Assembly (NCBI GenBank): GCA_018417955.1
Contig: JACTVC010000027.1
Location: 620,001 to 684,000 of the forward strand
Direction of reading: 5' to 3'
Source: Laccaria trichodermophora
Lineage: Eukaryota; Basidiomycota; Agaricomycetes; Agaricales; Hydnangiaceae
Length of the DNA: 64,000 nt
The position numbers and the translations under genes were made by a program. This document shows positions 11,420 to 22,870 of the stretch, one piece after another. The notes below the pieces were generated by a model. It saw only the letters and a list, made by a program, of their open reading frames with translations. It did not search any database and was not told the DNA's origin. Each line of letters begins with the position of its first letter. Position 1 is the stretch's first letter.

Positions 11420-13204
11420 CAGCCCTCTGTCCATCTGGCAATCTTGCTGGATAAGATCTGAAAGAATTTGTCCATCTTGTAGTGCTCGATTTGCATATCC
11501 GGCTGTGTTGAACTTCGCTTGCGCAATTTGTTTCATCTGTGAGAACATGGCCGACTTCTTGCTTGTGTATGCCATATGACCTTGGCTGGGACTTGACTTT
11601 GAAAGCTGAGCCCATACATGGCTCATCTTATCAAAGCTCCATATGCAGCGCATAAACTCAGCTTGCTTTCTCTCCCATTCCTCTTGCCAGCACTGCATCT
11701 CAGCCTCAGCCTGGAACCATTGGACACGATCTCCTACCGAATCTGGTCTTAGCTGGGTATGGAGATGATAGCGGATGCTCACCTTCTTCTGCCCAGTCCT
11801 TCAGATCCTTCTCGGATAGCTTTCCCATGGTTCCAAGCGACCAAATCCATCCATCGTCCCGGGGAGCTAGTGAGTGGTATCTCAACGGGTTCTCTTTCAT
11901 TGATAAGAAACAACTCACTAGGCACCACCTTTCCCACTGCCAAAACATCGGAAACACTCATATCGGGAGCTTGATTTGTTGATGTCTTTCTAATCTGCTG
12001 TTTTGCACCCTTGATGCTATGACCCTCTTTGCATTTCTTCTCTATTGACCAAGGCGTTAGTGACGAAATGGTAATCTTTCAATAGGAACACAAACTTTTC
12101 TGCCTTGATCCCTGAGTACCCACTGCCAATTCATCAGTGCTTGACTCTCCAGTTTGTGAATCTGAGCCATGAAAAGATGGTGCTGTGTTGCGTCGTCCAC
12201 CATTTACTCCAGTAGTCCAGATACAGCCATCGCTAAGGCGTGAGTCTCCGACTTTGTGCTTGAGGTGGGTGGAGTGTTGAAAGGTATCACAGATGGATAA
12301 AGGAGGGAAGTTGGTGTCCTTTGGTGAAAGTCCAAGTGCAATCATGGCTGCTCTTGATGCATTGTAGGTGGATATTGCTAAGTCACAGTGGAACTCGGCA
12401 TCTGTGATCTTCCCCCTTGCTCGAGTGTTGCTGACCTGACCAAACACGTTCTTCTTTTTATCTGATTCCAGAATGCTTAGTATCTTCACGCAGTTCTGAA
12501 CTGCTTGAATCACGTCAAAAGCAGCACCCTCCTGCAACTGCATCTCCATCTGCCCAAGAAGTATCATGTCAGATGCTCCAATAGCATCACCGTAGTCAGA
12601 TGGTATGAAAAGAATGGCTTGCTCAGGTCGATCAGCCACCGTTTTTGAAAGGGATTGTTGGGCAACATCATTAGTGACTTGAGGCGTAAATGTTGCTTGG
12701 ATGGAATGCCACTTATCAATGCATGATGAGAGCTTCTTCTGCCGATCAATAATTTCAGTGGTGTCAGTTTTTGAGGGGTGTACATCTTGAGCTTGATTTT
12801 TGACCAGAGAAGCAATTTTTCACCTATATGAGAGATTGATCAGCTCGAGCGAATCAAATTGTTAGCGATTGTAACTTCACTGAAGAGATTGAATGTAGAG
12901 TGCTTCGTTCAGGAAGGCGGCTCCCGTAATTTCACTGCCATGGCTGGGCATGGATTTTGTTCCCAACGAGGGCAGATTACTTGATGCAATGCATTTAGCT
13001 GCATTCTCTGTTCCTAGTAAAAACTGGTAGATGGTTGCTTGAGAGGGAACTAGAAGGCTTGAATGTCAGCAGATGAAGGCGTTAGTTTGGAGGTGAGAAC
13101 TCCAACCTTTACCTGGATTGTGTCGGTAAACACATTCAATCTCCTTTTTTGTTGTTGTGAAACCGACATTGACGATCATCCTGATTCCATATGGCAACCC
13201 TATC

Positions 13205-13797
13205 TAGTGCTTGGAAGTCCAGTCCCAAGACTGCAAAAAGACTGCAACTGGACCAGACCAAGACTGCAAAAGACCAGACCTGCAGTCTTGGTCTTTCAGA
13301 TTTGAGATCACAAGACTGCAAAAAGACCGGTTAACATGGACCGGTCCTGTCGGTTGAGACCGGTTTTTTGTACCTACATAATAACCCTTCAAAACGCACC
13401 TAAGATCATATTTTTAGGCCAAAAACTGACAAAGATACATGCAAAACTGTAAAATATTTTGTGAAAATAGCAGATGTACCTTAGTATTTTTGTAGATACA
13501 TCAATTCTCAACGGAATTTAACGTTCTTGCACTCGTTTAGAAGCTACGAAAAACGTCAATAAATTTACCGACGCACAATTGCAAATTTTAATACATATTT
13601 AGTCGAAAGACCGGTCTTGAACTGGTTGTAACCAGTTTGGACCAAGACTGGTCCAAAGACTGAAAAAGACTGCAGTCTTGGTCTTTTCCGGTCCTGGTCT
13701 GGTTTTTTGAGGTTTTAGGAATTGTGTGGACCGGTCTAGGTCTCGGTCTTTTCATTTTGGGCCAAAAAACCGGACTGGACTGGACTTTCAAGCACTA
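13205..13797. mobile_element. hAT-like MITE (593 bp)
   Basis: TSD ACCCTATC at 13197-13204 and 13798-13805. The inverted ends are TAGTGCTTGGAAGTCCAGTC and its near-perfect complement (TAGTGCTTGAAAGTCCAGTC). The interior is made of repeated AGACTGCA, GACCAGACC and ACCGGTC motifs and carries no gene. An 8 bp TSD and short TIRs fit hAT MITEs. It is inserted in the degraded KDZ-1 transposase. Confidence 0.85.
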
Positions 13798-16640
13798 ACC
13801 CTATCTGAGTAAATGGCAGAGAGGCTACAAAAGTGCTCGCGCTTCTGGATGAACAACATTTTGGTGTTGGTGATATTGGTATAGAGCGATGCGGCTAAGG
13901 TAATGTCAGTCTCATGTCAATGAATATGATGGAATGTTGCTTCATACACATAATAGCCGTCTTCTTCCAGTTCCAGTCACTGTGGTGATCGATGAGAGTG
14001 TCTTGGCGATGGCCATTGTTCATCTGTCGTGTTTGAGCCCCGAGCTGGTTGGACTCGGCCCAGTAATGTTCTGCTGTTTCACCATGAAAGTGGCTGGCAT
14101 TCAGAATGTAGGCTGACACAAAGCAATACATGCAGTTGTCCTTGTGATTTTGTACATGGACGAGTGGGATGAGCCAGCGAATTTGCTCTATATTGGAGAC
14201 AAGATCTGGGAAGTGTTGTTGAAAGCGGTCAACAACTTTAACCCAATAAGCACAGGATATGTTGTAGGAAACCAGGTGGTCGCAGCTCATGAGGAAATCG
14301 GCATCAATACTTGTGGTACCCCAGTTCCGATGTTGCCTTATTGAATGAGCAAGGGCATAATCTGTATTTGCAAACCTGCCATCGCAAGTTAAGACTTTAT
14401 ACAGGCCTGAGGAGTGACACGTACTTTTCGCCAAGTTGAAGGTCAACACTTGATTTGATGAAAACATGCAGGCATTGGATGTTCACAATCCCGGTGATGT
14501 CCATGTTCTTGAATTTCTTTCTATTTTGCTTATTGACGGCATTGAGGTGAGCACAAGCTGTTTTCTATGACATGGGTGAGTTGCCAGCAATATCCCTGAG
14601 CAAGTGAAGACCGATTACCTCTTCCGGTAGGCTTTTGTAAATCCCATAGATACTGCTGGTACTCTGCTTCATCAGGAAAATAAGCCTTTCCTGCAAAAAG
14701 CGAGACATCGTCAGGATCGGTGTTCTTCGCAAACTTGTTTGCATGGTGATTCCCATCTGCCATGTCTTGTGTTTGATTTAAATGGCTAATCAAAATCAAG
14801 ATGTATAAAAGTCAAAGCGTACTTCATATTTCAGTATAAGACTTACCAAAATTCAGCTGGTGTTTGCTCCCACCCTATCTCCATGTTAAGTCCAAGCTCC
14901 AGACACGAAGGGCAGTATACCATCAGGTTCCCTGGAGGATGATCAGATAGGAGCTGATCAATCCCATGTGCTTGTCCAAGATGCTTGGTAGCTGTGATTA
15001 TGCAATAGACCCACATGACAGGACGGAACTGAGAGCAAGGGTTCTTTGATAGGTCATATGAATATCAGGTAAAGATGACAGAGGTAGTAAGCAACTTACC
15101 GCAACTTCATGTGCAAAGGTGTTGTCAGTCAGTTGCCGTAAAGCGCCGATGAAATCATATGCTGATTCTTTCGATTCTAAGTGATGAATGTGAAACTGCT
15201 TGAGAATGTTGAATGTAAAGGCCATAGTTGGCCTGTCGACAGTTGCTGGAAATAGCCCTTCTTTCATGAGCTGATCCACCCAATCCACATCAGCACAACC
15301 ACAGAAGCGGATTTTTGTCTCATGGATGCCATTGGTGTCGATGGCCTGGAAGAGGATCGCGCTCTGACTTGCTGGATTGGGGCAGGATGCACTGTGATGA
15401 CCAAGCTGGTGCACGTAGCCTTCAGGTCGCAAACGAGAAATGTCTTGATGAACAAAAAAGAGCTGTTCCTCATCCCAAACTCATGCCCAGTGAAAAGGGA
15501 GAGCATGGTGTGCGACGATATAACACTCTGTGCATGATGTGCTGTAGGCTGTACAATCATCACACTGAACTAGACGCTTGCCTTTGCCGTAAGAGCAGGT
15601 GTCGGAGGCGACAAGATTAGCCTCATGAATGAGCATATTCTGAATGAGACATGGGATGATAGCAATGAATGATTCTAACAGTTTCGAGGTCTAAAATCAT
15701 GAGTGAGACGGGCGACCTTTCGCAAGATGAAACTTACCTGTGTTTTCTTCCTCGAAAAGTCGTCCTCTGGCTGGGATGACTTCGTTTCGTTGGGTTGTAA
15801 GCTCTTGGAAGGCAGTGGCATCGAATCTTGGGGCGAAAGTCGAGCAAGGAGTTGAGGTATGTTCGGGAGTGCAAATGTCGTGGTTTCACATCCTGCGTTG
15901 GTTGTAACGGTGTGTGTGGCAAGACGAGATTGTTTGATTGTGTGCATATTTGCTTCATCCCAAACGCCTGCAAGCACTGCACTCCTTTTTTTCAAATTAA
16001 TGTGTTTCACTTTGGGCGCCATCGTAGTGGGAGGGGGGTGAAGTTGGATGTGCCACTGAAATGTTGTGGTAACACAAGTATTAGTGACCTTACCCCAACA
16101 ACACTGAGACCCCTGACTATACAAACAGGCCATAGTTGATGGTGCCTGCTGATGAGCCGATACATATGTTGACCCCATCAAACCTGGCCCGGCCACCTAT
16201 ATATTCTTAAGGAGTGGTTCTATGTGCTGGCCGAGGAGCCTAATGATGAGTTGACCCCACTGAAATTGCCTTGGATTGTGGGTCAGCCGCTCTGTTCCAA
16301 CATGGATTATGAGTCAGCTGAACAGCTTCTGATCCCTCACAAGGTGGATCAGCCCACCAGCCAAAACTTGGCCCGGTCCAATCAGTTGACATACCGAGGT
16401 CATGAATCTCATTGTCAGCCCGAGGCCGGCCCAAAACCATTTTCCTCGTTTTATCCCAACTCCCCTTTGCCATTATTTCCCAAACCTTCTTTCGGCTGGA
16501 TAATGTCCCAGGTCAGATGTGTCATTCCCTTGCCATAATGATTTGGCTTAGTGGTCAACGCTACAATAATGATTGTCTTCTAACGTCACCTTGAGTGGTT
16601 ACAAAAAAAAAAAAGAGTTTGCTCTGTCGGTACTCAAGTG

Positions 16641-19014
16641 ACTTCTGGGATTCGAACCCAGGGTATACATACATACACTATGTACACCTCCCAGCTCAAC
16701 CACTAAGCCAAGTCAGCGCTGCAAGAGGAAGTTGGGGAGTATCTTTTAGCTGACGACCATGTCACTCTAATATAGTTAGTAGTAAGTAAAAGACTGTTCA
16801 GGATAGCCAACATGACTTGTTAGGGATTTGAACCCAGGGCATACATAGATACAATGCGTACACCTCCCATCTTAACCACTGAGCCAAGCCAAATTGGTCA
16901 GGATCTCAAGTCAATGTCAGCCTGCAAGCTCGGCACTTTGTAACTTGGTTCTCGGCCTAAGATAACTATCAAAAAAATTACCTGTTCTCGGCCTAAGCTG
17001 ACTAACTCGGCTCTGCAATAAGGGAGCATTGATTAGTAAAATTTAAAACACAAGAAATCATGGGGAAGAATGAACTTGTTTGGGAATTGAACCCAAACTA
17101 CATAACCTGCCAGCTTAACCACTAAGCCAAGCCAACGTTGAAGACGATGTCAGTCAGTATCTTTTAGCTGTTGACCATGTAACTGTAGTAGCAGTAAAAA
17201 GGACTGAAATAAATTCTGTGCAGTGACTTGTTTGGGTTTTGAACCCAGGGCATACATAGATACACTACATACACCTGCCATCTTAACTACTAAGCCAAGT
17301 CAATGTTACAACAAACTCTTTGTCAGTATCTGAAGTCAATGTTCGACCCTGCCTGAAAGCTCGGTACTTTGTAACTTGATACTGAGAAGTTACATGGATT
17401 CGGTCACTTACCTGGCCTAAAGCAACTTCCCGTTCTCGGTCTAAGACACCTAATCCGGGTCTGCAAGCTCAGTAAGAATTGATTAGTAAATTCTAGCCAG
17501 TGTTACAAAAATGAAAAAGTTGCGACCATGTTTTGAACGTTGCTGGGTTGGTGATCGGCTGAGGGCCTTCACTTCTGATTAGCAGCTAGGCTATGCAAGG
17601 TCGGCGGACATTTTGAATTCGCCTGGGTTGGCGGTCGGCCGAGAGCCCTGAACTCTGGTTACCAGGGTCAGCTGGTGAGACCTATTGTAGTCATGGTTAA
17701 TTTTCATAAGATATCGGTCAAACTAGCATTGATTAGTAAATTTTAACAAAAGAGTTTTGATAGGTGTAACTGACTTCTGGGATTCAAACCCAGGGCATTC
17801 AGACACTCTGTACACCTCCCAGCTTAATCACTAAGCTAAGCCAACGTTGGAAGACGACGTCGGTCAGTATCTTTTGGCTGCCGACCATAATAGCAGTAAG
17901 TAAAAAATTTGTTCGGGATTTGAACCCAGGGCATACATACATATACTACACACACCTCCCAGCTTAACCAATAAGCCAAGCCAAAGGGGAAGAGGATGTC
18001 AGTCTGTATCTTTTACCTGCCAACCATGTGACTCTAATAGCAATAAGTTTTTGAAGATGTCCAAGCAATGACTTGTTTGGGATTTGAACCTGGGCATACT
18101 ACATACACCTGCCACCTTAACCACTAAGCCAAGCCAATGTTGCGAAATGTTGGTCAGTATCTCCAGTCAATTCGGAAGACGATGAATTGAACCTGGGCCT
18201 GCAAGCTCGGCACTTGGTAACTTTACGCGTTCTTGGCTGAAGATGACTACCAAGACAATCTGCTCGGTACTTTGTAACTTACCCACTCTCGGCAAAAGAC
18301 AACAACCCCTTCTAGGGACCAGATCTTGGAAGACGATGATTTAAACCGCTCGGCACTTTGTAACTTACCCATTCTCGGCGTAAGACAACAGGTTCTTGGC
18401 CTAAGACAACTACCCGTTCTCGGCCTAACTCTGCAAGCTCGGTAGTTTGTATGAGGGAATGGATGCCAACCATGTCACTTCTAATAATAGCAGTAAGTAA
18501 AAAATAGTGGAGAAGAATGAATGACTTTTTCAGGATTTGAACCCAGGGCATACAGAGATACACTAAGTACACCTGCCATCTTAACCAATAAGCCAAGTCA
18601 ATGTCACAACAAACTCTTGGTCAGTATCTCTTAGCTGGCGACCGTATAGCAATGTATGTAAAAAATATTCGAAGATGTACAAGCACTGACTTGTTTGGGA
18701 TTTGAACCCGAGCAGATGCACTACGTACACATGCCACCTTAACCACTAAGCCAAGTCAATCTTACAACAAAATGCTGGTCAACAATCATTCTAATAGAAG
18801 TAAACGTGTTCGGCATTTGAAGCTGGGGCATACTGAATCAGGGCCTGCAAGGTCGGCACTGACTTACTTGTTCGGGGGGTGAACCGGGCCATAAGACAAC
18901 CGGTGCAAAAATCAAGTATTAAATGTCATGAGAATGACTTGTTTGGGATTTGAACCCAGGGCATATATACATAGAGCATGAGGCACCTTCCGCCATAACC
19001 ACTAGGCCAAGTCA
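16641..19014 (-). repeat. Cluster of ten tRNA-like (SINE-type) units
   Basis: On the minus strand, ten units show a Pol III box A (TGGCTTAGTGG) and box B (GGTTCGAATCC or a variant) at tRNA spacing. Units: 16641-16716, 16813-16890, 17072-17132, 17225-17301, 17772-17842, 17908-17983, 18069-18135, 18521-18599, 18688-18758, 18934-19014. The first has a perfect 5 bp T-stem (CTGGG/CCCAG) with a 7 nt TTCGAAT loop. The anticodon arm is replaced by a variable GT/AT-rich GTGTACATAG...ATGTATACC stretch, so these are not functional tRNAs. Spacers repeat AGTATCTTTTAGCTG, ACCATGT, AATAGCAGTAAGTAAAAA and CTCGGCCTAAGACAAC, so the unit is longer than the tRNA part. All units lie on the same strand near the left end of KDZ-2. 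Confidence 0.8.
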
Positions 19015-19176
19015 GTGTTGCAAGATAAATTTGGTCAGGAGATTTCAGTGAGCCTCAACCGGATGCTTCCGGCCCAGGACACGATTAGAAAGTAGGCCCA
19101 AGCATGGGGCTTCAACTTGTGCCCGGGCAGATCCCCATCAATGTCCTTTCAAATTTGCCCAAAATCTTTGGAATCT

Positions 19177-19225
19177 GGCATGGTCTAATGGTAGTTGCGT
19201 TCCGGGTTCAATCCCCAGCCATGCT
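19177..19225 (+). other. Mini tRNA-like fold
   Basis: GGCATGG pairs with CCATGCT (7 bp with one G-U). Between them are a D-arm-like TCTAATGGTAG and a T-arm-like GGGTTCAATCCCC. No anticodon arm is present (49 nt in all). It is probably an internally deleted tRNA relic, on the opposite strand to the neighbouring array. Confidence 0.4.
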
Positions 19226-19404
19226 TATCCTGATGACATTTTCAACTTTTTGTGGGGAGTCCTCGAGGCATCTGCCAGATATTCTTATGCTTCTGATATA
19301 GGGTTGGATCAAGGGTTGTAATTTAACCTGAAACATGTGTGTTTCCTTGTTTAAAAACCCTCACATTTCAAGGACCCATCTTCCCCCACACCCCTCACTG
19401 CGAC

Positions 19405-19782
19405 ATGAATCACTTCACCCCCATGACAATCTGGACTCTATTGGGCATCCCTCCACCCAACCCCTTCCCCGTAAGTTCTGTATTTCTCCATTGATTGGTC
19501 TAACCAGCTGATGATTCATCAGAAAGGAACCCGTGTATGGTACAACTTGTGCAGCGGCAGTCTCAAGTTTGCGACGGTGGACTCCACGGGCCGGTTGCCT
19601 GACGTGAGCAATCCCCTTGGTTCTTCATTTTGTCCACTAACATGGTGATCAGGGGACCATGCTCTTAACTATCATTGACGATGATGGGGAGAAGGCCACC
19701 CTTCCGTACGTCCTGTTTTTTTCTATCCAAACACCATTTCACCTATTATGAAAGAGCATGCGGCATAACACAGGTCTCTTAA
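19405..19782 (+). CDS. Small unrecognised gene, four exons
   Basis: ATG at 19405. Exons 19405-19470, 19523-19603, 19653-19705 and 19755-19782 join in frame with canonical GT-AG introns of about 50 bp (about 75 aa). The product begins MNHFTPMTIWTLLGIPPPNP and contains GTRVWYNLCSG and GTMLLTIIDDDGEKATLP. An alternative last acceptor two bases later gives a different short tail. No domain is recognised. It precedes the TET/JBP gene on the same strand and lies inside KDZ-2. Confidence 0.55.
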
Positions 19783-20038
19783 TACATATCATTCCATACC
19801 TGTAACGTTGAATTTGTCCAAAAAAAAAATATCTGCGCTTTTGATGGGCCGCCTTAATCAGCCAGCCATAAGCATCAGGCTGCACCAACGCCAAGATGGA
19901 ACCGAGTACAAGGCCATCAATACCCTCTCACCCTAAATTCAACGTAATTAATATATTTCGACGTAATGAATGACAATGCCCTGGCCTCATGTTTTGGGAG
20001 ATAAAAAGTCAATGGGATTTTTATTTTTATTTTTAACC

Positions 20039-21236
20039 ATGACTCCCTCTCAATGTTCACAAGATTTAGCTCACTACATTAAAGGCCGGCTTCTAAGTTC
20101 CAGAATGCCATTGATTCATCCTCAGCCTGCTAGACCAACATGGCTTCTTCCATCCGGACCTCAAGTTCAAGTTGAAAAAGTCATTAGGATGCTCGAAGAA
20201 GCCTGGAATCAATCATGTAAGTCCGATGTTCAACTGGCTGTATCAGACAGGCTAATAAAGCCTCTCCAGATCAAACTGACTGGGATGTCCGAGATTACGT
20301 GGCCGAGTTATCACCAAGGCAGAGTGGAAGCAATGAGGATTTAGAAAAGAGACTCTTAACAAGATTCCCACCGATCTACCAGTCAACATCGACGGTCGAC
20401 ATCCCTTACCTTGATAAACCTTGCCACATAACCGACAAGGCCGGCCATATTCTTCTGTGGTACTTCCCAAAGTTATTCTCAGAAGACCTTCAGGTAATTA
20501 TTTCCCCCAATAACTGAGACGTTTTTAACTCGGACCTGTCCAGGAACTGATTTGGACCCAGACGGAGAATCTAAAACCCAAAAGGAAAAATAATGGGAGT
20601 TGGCGGGATCAAATCCACCCCGACCACGGTAGCAAAACGACTGGCATAGTAAATTTATCACCTGGCTGGTTCTCCCAAGGACATGAAGGTCCTGCCGATC
20701 CACTTCATCCTTCCTCCGATATCCAACAGGCCAGTAACCTAATCTATCTTAAATCACTCTCCTTCATCAATGCCGTTATCTCTGCCATATACTCCATCAT
20801 TCAACCCGACCTATGTGAGTCAGGATTTGCGGTCTTTGACAAGCTCGCCAAGGACGGCCTGCAAGATCAAGCTACCTGATCGGCTCTGGGAGTGTGGGGT
20901 ACACCTTTCACCAGCCTTTCAGTCATCATAAACAGAGAGACAATTACCCACCGAGATGTAAAGGGCTATAGGGAGTCTTTCGACATGTTGTTGACGATCG
21001 GCCAGTACAACCGAGGTTGGTTTTACATGCCCGGGCTCGGATTCAGCCTCCTTTATGACCCAGGAACTCTTGTGGGCCTGGCTGGCAATGTGTTGCCACA
21101 TGGCATTTGTCCCGTTGTCGGTGACCGGGCCTGTTTGGCTCACTTCTGGCATAAAAAGGTTGGGGAGAGGCTTGACGTCAAACCACCTCAATGGCAAACA
21201 ATAGAAGAGCTGACTCGTACAATACTGGCTATGTAA
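20039..21236 (+). CDS. TET/JBP-family dioxygenase domain protein, one in-frame TGA
   Basis: 2-oxoglutarate/Fe(II) dioxygenases of this family oxidise 5-methylcytosine or thymine in DNA. Exons 20039-20216, 20261-20493 and 20544-21236 join in frame (about 366 aa). The catalytic half shows ITHRDVKG (HxD iron motif, 20949-20957), LLTIGQYNRGWFYMPGLG, YDPGTLVGLAGNVLPHG (distal His 21099-21101) and GDRACLAHFW (Arg for 2-oxoglutarate, 21126-21128), in the order known from basidiomycete TET/JBP proteins. TGA at 20877-20879 interrupts the frame just before the core, in an otherwise clean sequence, so this copy is probably inactive unless read through. Association of TET/JBP genes with KDZ transposons in basidiomycetes is established; here the KDZ transposase lies just beyond the next gene. 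Confidence 0.82.
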
Positions 21237-21247
21237 TGTATGTGGAA

Positions 21248-22078
21248 TCACTCCAGCCGCTGGCATACCCTGAGCTTCTCAGCATCAAGTTTGGAAGACA
21301 AATATACAAGATCTTCCCACTCCCTAATCTGCCGCGTCATGAGATCGACCTCGGCCTCGGCATGTTCAATCTTCTCCACGATGAGTTCCCGCGCTTGCTC
21401 CAATTGTGCTTTAAGCCGGCTGACGTCCTCGGGTGATAGGGTTGATGTTTGAAGGTTTGTTCGTGCAAGTGGCAAAGCACCATCGGCAGCCCACTTATAC
21501 CACTTGGCTGACTGGCTAAGCATATAGTAGATTCCCTCCTTCGGATAGCTTTTAGGAGTCGTCCACCATGGAAACTGATATGAAGGCCGAACAGCATCTC
21601 TTCAAATTGCGATGTTGGGGTGAAGAGGGTCACGTTGAATACAGCTTCTAAGGAACGCGGGGACCTCAAACTGGGGCTGACGTCAGCAAGTAAAAAAGCG
21701 TTCGGGATGGCTTACCTCATGCCCATGAACGAAGGCCATTCCAATACTATCAATCATGAAGCCCTTTCCAAAGCAACAAGGTTAGTCGAGACCAGATCCA
21801 GAGAAATCAAGGTGGCTCACCACTTCAGCTGCATAATACTCATTCCATGAGATTTGGAACTCGGGCTCGATAGGCTTTGCAAGCTTAGCCGCGTGAATGG
21901 CCCTAAATCGAGATGACCAGTAGTCGAGCACTTCCTGGAACTCCTGCTGGTTCTCCCACAGTAGACGTTTACCAAAATGTGCTTCAAACTTTTTTCCTTC
22001 AATCATATCCTTCATCCAGTCAATTTCAACCTGCAGCACAGGGGGTACTGGTGTTGAGAGTACTGGTGTAGAAGACAT
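21248..22078 (-). CDS. Unrecognised KDZ-2 cargo gene with C-terminal coiled coil, one in-frame TGA
   Basis: Exons 22078-21821, 21763-21716 and 21676-21248 join in frame (244 codons). The N-terminus MSSTPVLSTPVPPVLQVEID leads into a helical region (WENQQEFQEVLDYWSSRF), then FMIDSIGMAFVHGHE, PWWTTPKSYPKEGIYYML and a C-terminal coiled coil (LKAQLEQARELIVEKIEH). TGA at 21604-21602 breaks the third exon, with clear coding on both sides. The stop lies 11 bp from the TET/JBP stop (tail to tail), and the start lies 35 bp after the KDZ transposase stop on the same strand. That tight packing suggests all three move together. No function can be assigned. Confidence 0.6.
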
Positions 22079-22633
22079 GGTGGTGATGGATAAAGATGGA
22101 TGATAATCTAATTCAACCAAGATTAGGTAATGCAATGGACTGGCACATGACACCGGCATTTATAAATTCTTTTGTGGCCTGGAAGGCAAGCTGTTTCCAC
22201 ATACTGATTTGTCCCAGGTAAAACTATTCAGAAACCCCCCTTTCTGGTAGAAACCCGGGGTTTCCGAGGGTGGTTTGAGAAACCCCTGGCATATGGGCAA
22301 ATTGAGTTCTCGGTGACCGGTGATGGTCGCCGGCGATTAGTCAACTAAGTAGTCACATGTCGTTTGCTGTCAAACAAGCCTTAGCCAGCTGCCAAATGTT
22401 GTTTCCGCCAAACAAACTCATCGATACCCGCAATGCTCTTCATCGTTCCAATGGTTCCATGCTCTCAACTACGAGCCAAAGTCAACTCTCCCTCCAAGTT
22501 CATGCCCAGGATGTGTATTACTCATGGCTCGGACACCAGCTGATGTGAGGATCGTGATGGATGGTTTGAGGAGACTGTAGGTGAGCGCTCTATGCCTCGA
22601 AGGTAAACCACTACTAAATGCATGGACTGATGT

Positions 22634-22870
22634 TCAGATTATGCTCTTGGATACCCACCATGTTCTGTATCCGCTGTGTTCTGTAGCCGCACTAGAAATT
22701 TCAGAGGGCTCTGCAGTTTTGCGGAGACTATCCCCCATCATGTCCTTATCTTTCACCCAATATGCGATGCCAGGAAGTTTCACTGCCTTCTCAGCTTCAG
22801 ATTTCTCCTCCATGACCTTTGAGTGAGCTGCTGATCTTCTGTATCCGAAAATTGCTGCCCCGAATTCCAT
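22634..22870 (-). CDS. Possible minus-strand exon inside the MULE
   Basis: An open stretch of 78 codons, MEFGAAIFGYRRSAAHSKVM onward, is helical and charged and reads more like protein than the opposite strand. The plus strand here should hold the 5' part of the Ulp1-MULE gene, whose early exons I could not resolve. Function unknown. Confidence 0.25.
   Translation of the reverse strand: MEFGAAIFGYRRSAAHSKVMEEKSEAEKAVKLPGIAYWVKDKDMMGDSLRKTAEPSEISSAATEHSGYRTWWVSKSII

Larger units (their letters stand above)
9873..16022 (-). pseudogene. KDZ transposase of KDZ-1 (CxC2 domain), degraded
   Basis: Starts MAPKVKHINLKKRSAVLAGV (16022). The CxC2 cysteine cluster follows at about 15630-15450 (TCSYGKGKRLVQCDDC, TSCTECYIVAHH), then the transposase core (14770-13895) with ADGNHHANKFAKNTDPDD, the RNase H-like strand SYNISCAYW, and HGETAEHYWAESN ... 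RQDTLIDHHSDWNWKK, which matches the KDZ acidic/Trp motif. The C-terminal helical part (RLSDGCIWTTGVNG ... VQWFQAEAEMQCWQEEW) ends at TGA 9873-9875. It is inactive: a TGA at 15483-15481 interrupts the CxC2 region, other stops occur near 12050 and 12880, a MITE (13205-13797) and a 1.5 kb element (9932-11419) are inserted, and the upstream region is split by KDZ-2. Confidence 0.88.

Noticed and set aside
16641..16716. Functional tRNA genes in the 16.6-19.0 kb cluster
   Set aside because: Box A, box B and T-arm are good, but there is no proper anticodon stem and loop and the acceptor stems do not pair fully.
22357..22548. 63-codon frame at the left of the MULE as a separate gene
   Set aside because: A neighbouring frame (from about 22450, with one TGA) fits better as an early exon of the Ulp1-MULE gene, but I could not prove either.
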